In this document: positions 42,049-42,905 of the stretch, in pieces | Layout: each line of letters begins with the position of its first letter | How positions within the stretch are numbered: position 1 is the stretch's first letter | From: Streptomyces wedmorensis | GTDB lineage: Bacteria; Actinomycetota; Actinomycetes; Streptomycetales; Streptomycetaceae | Assembly (NCBI RefSeq): GCF_000716445.1 | Contig: NZ_JNWK01000061.1 | Span: 1 to 42,905 of the forward strand | Direction of reading: 5' to 3' | Length of the DNA stretch: 42,905 nucleotides | The notes under the pieces: generated by a model | Database searches by the model: none | What the model was told of the DNA's origin: nothing | The model's input: only the letters and a program-made list of their open reading frames with translations | Made by a program: the position numbers and the translations under genes

Positions 42049-42571
42049 TCACCAGCCCCAGGTGCCGGGACCGCCCTTGAAAGGACCTTCGATCTCGTGC
42101 GTGATCCACCCGCCGTAGAAGTCGCCCTCCTGGGCTGCCACCACTTCGCCGTCGACCGTGCAGTGCACCGTGGACGGGATAGAAGGCCAGGTGGCCGCGG
42201 AGGGCCTCGTAGGGGCCGTGGGGCCGTTCGTAGCTCCAGGCGGCCCGCACCACCACGATGTCACCGACGACGACGTCCCGGTACGACGCCTCGCCCTTCC
42301 ACTCGCAGTGGGTCCGGCCCGGCCGGGGGCGCAGGAACGATGTGCGCACGTCGCGCCGGGGCAGGTAGAAGACCGGCGGGTGGCTCGTCTCCAGGACCCG
42401 CAGGCTCGCGCGCGTGTCCGCCACGACCTGGGAGCCCACCGTGACCGTCACGGGGCGGTCGTCGCCCGTCAGCTCCGGGGGCCGCGGGTAGTCCCACACG
42501 GACTCCGTCGGTCGCGACCCGGAGAGTACGAGACCCCGGGTGCCGTCCGGTGCGCCGTCCGCCTCGTTCAT
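42049..42571 (-). pseudogene. DUF427 domain protein with one frameshift
   Basis: The gene starts at ATG 42571 (MNEADGAPDG). It reads RPTESVWDYPRPPELTGDDR, VTVTVGSQVVADTRASLRVL, SHPPVFYLPRRDVRTSFLRP and RTHCEWKGEASYRDVVVGD, the DUF427 pattern with the conserved C-x-W-K-G. After GHLAFYP the frame is lost at the GGG of 42176-42178. Removing one base there restores STVHCTVDGEVVAAQEGDFY and the normal end, GGWITHEIEGPFKGGPGTWG-W, about 173 residues. Without correction the frame runs on to 41960 across the VOC start. It may be a true mutation or a one-base sequence error. The function of DUF427 proteins is not known. Confidence 0.78.
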
Positions 42572-42789
42572 GGGCCCCACTTCGCCGTTCGTTCGTACCC
42601 GTATTTCTCCCGCGGGCCGACCCGCGGATGCGCCGTTGCCTCCCGGACCGCAGGCGCCGCGGATGCGCCGGGCCGCCCGGGGAGCCGTCGGGCCTCCCCG
42701 GGCCTCCCGGGGGCTCGGCGGCGCCTGCGGCGCATCCCCGCTGGGGGCAGCCGGAAGGAAAGCGAGGCCGGGGCGTCCGTCGCACAGGA
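42572..42789. repeat. Intergenic region with long-range inverted repeats
   Basis: CCGCAGGCGCCGC (42648-42660) is exactly reverse-complemented at 42718-42730, and GGATGCG (42626-42632) at 42731-42737. The 57-base middle is itself GC-palindrome-rich. It may be a terminator for the gene entering from the right edge, which is transcribed toward it. No gene is visible here. Confidence 0.4.
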
Positions 42790-42905
42790 TCATCGGGTCG
42801 TGGTCCACGGGCTGTCGGCTCCGGCCGCCGCCGGCCGCTCGGCCCTGGCCGGGCAGCAGCCGATCGGGCACAGGTCGTGGGAGGCGCCGAGGGCGCCGAG
42901 GGCGC
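42790..42905 (-). CDS. C-terminal tail of a gene entering from the right edge
   Basis: About 38 residues are visible before the TGA at 42792-42790: [20 protein letters not shown], then an Ala/Pro/Arg-rich end. The Cys cluster DLCPIGCC at the extreme C-terminus is distinctive and could be a metal or iron-sulfur site, such as in some actinobacterial chelatase-type enzymes. With so little sequence I do not assign a function. The GCGCC-rich repeats at the very edge make the frame less certain. Confidence 0.4.
   Translation of the reverse strand, partial: ALGALGASHDLCPIGCCPARAERPAAAGADSPWTTTR

Noticed and set aside
1..42905. Secondary-metabolite (NRPS, PKS, lanthipeptide) cluster
   Set aside because: No carrier, condensation, ketosynthase or lanthionine enzyme genes; the PLP decarboxylases and ABC transporter fit peptide catabolism better.
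1..42905. CRISPR array, phage or integrative element
   Set aside because: No regularly spaced repeats, integrase, terminase, relaxase or attachment-site duplication seen.

Overview
The window is very GC-rich, uses GTG starts freely, packs its genes with 4-bp ATGA/GTGA overlaps and encodes typical Streptomyces families (GDSL lipase, LacI-controlled galactoside operon, NarL two-component pair, MetX and LL-DAP-type wall enzymes). It is best read as chromosomal DNA of a Streptomyces or close relative. I see no tRNA, rRNA, CRISPR array, complete insertion sequence or integrase.

Positions 1-24,450 look like one functional block for breaking down and eating peptidoglycan. On the minus strand lie a partial secreted protein, an alanine racemase, a secreted M23 endopeptidase with two peptidoglycan-binding domains, a PucR-type regulator and a DigH-like GHL10 glycosidase. 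Divergent from these, on the plus strand, is a complete Dpp/Opp-type peptide ABC transporter (binding protein, two permeases, two ATPases), translationally coupled to a secreted N-acetylmuramoyl-L-alanine amidase. Then come a C39-fold protein that has lost both visible catalytic residues, and a second run of coupled genes: S9 peptidase, S66 LD-carboxypeptidase, M55 D-aminopeptidase, M20 peptidase, a LysA-type decarboxylase and a divergent LysA paralogue. Together they could cut denuded glycan and stem peptides, import the peptides, strip D-amino acids, racemise D-Ala and decarboxylate diaminopimelate. The logic is that of the Bacillus dppA-E/ykfA-D murein-peptide operon, but the gene set is different and larger. 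A small leaderless ORF ending Cys-Pro-Pro-Pro precedes the second run and may be a leader peptide.

Positions 24,450-30,150 are mixed. There is a NarL/DesK-type two-component pair whose kinase frame is broken at a run of eight G, then a divergent PmtA-like methyltransferase plus DedA membrane protein. After about 570 bp without a recognisable gene come a frameshifted, shortened LysR regulator divergent from a short-chain dehydrogenase with a large in-frame internal deletion, and a small one-helix protein.

Positions 30,150-40,260 hold a secreted SGNH/GDSL lipase divergent from a galactoside operon: sugar ABC binding protein, two permeases, GH42 beta-galactosidase, GH36 alpha-galactosidase and a LacI regulator. 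Two matching ATCGAT-centred palindromes lie in the lipase/operon divergent region and are the likely LacI-family operators.

Positions 40,380-42,905 are a decayed end. They contain an exonuclease with several frameshifts and a nonsense codon, a 5'-truncated MetX remnant, an intact VOC protein, a DUF427 gene with one frameshift, and the C-terminal tail of a gene entering from the right edge. Single-base frame breaks occur only in the 25-29 kb and 40-42 kb segments, so either local gene decay or local sequence error must be considered.
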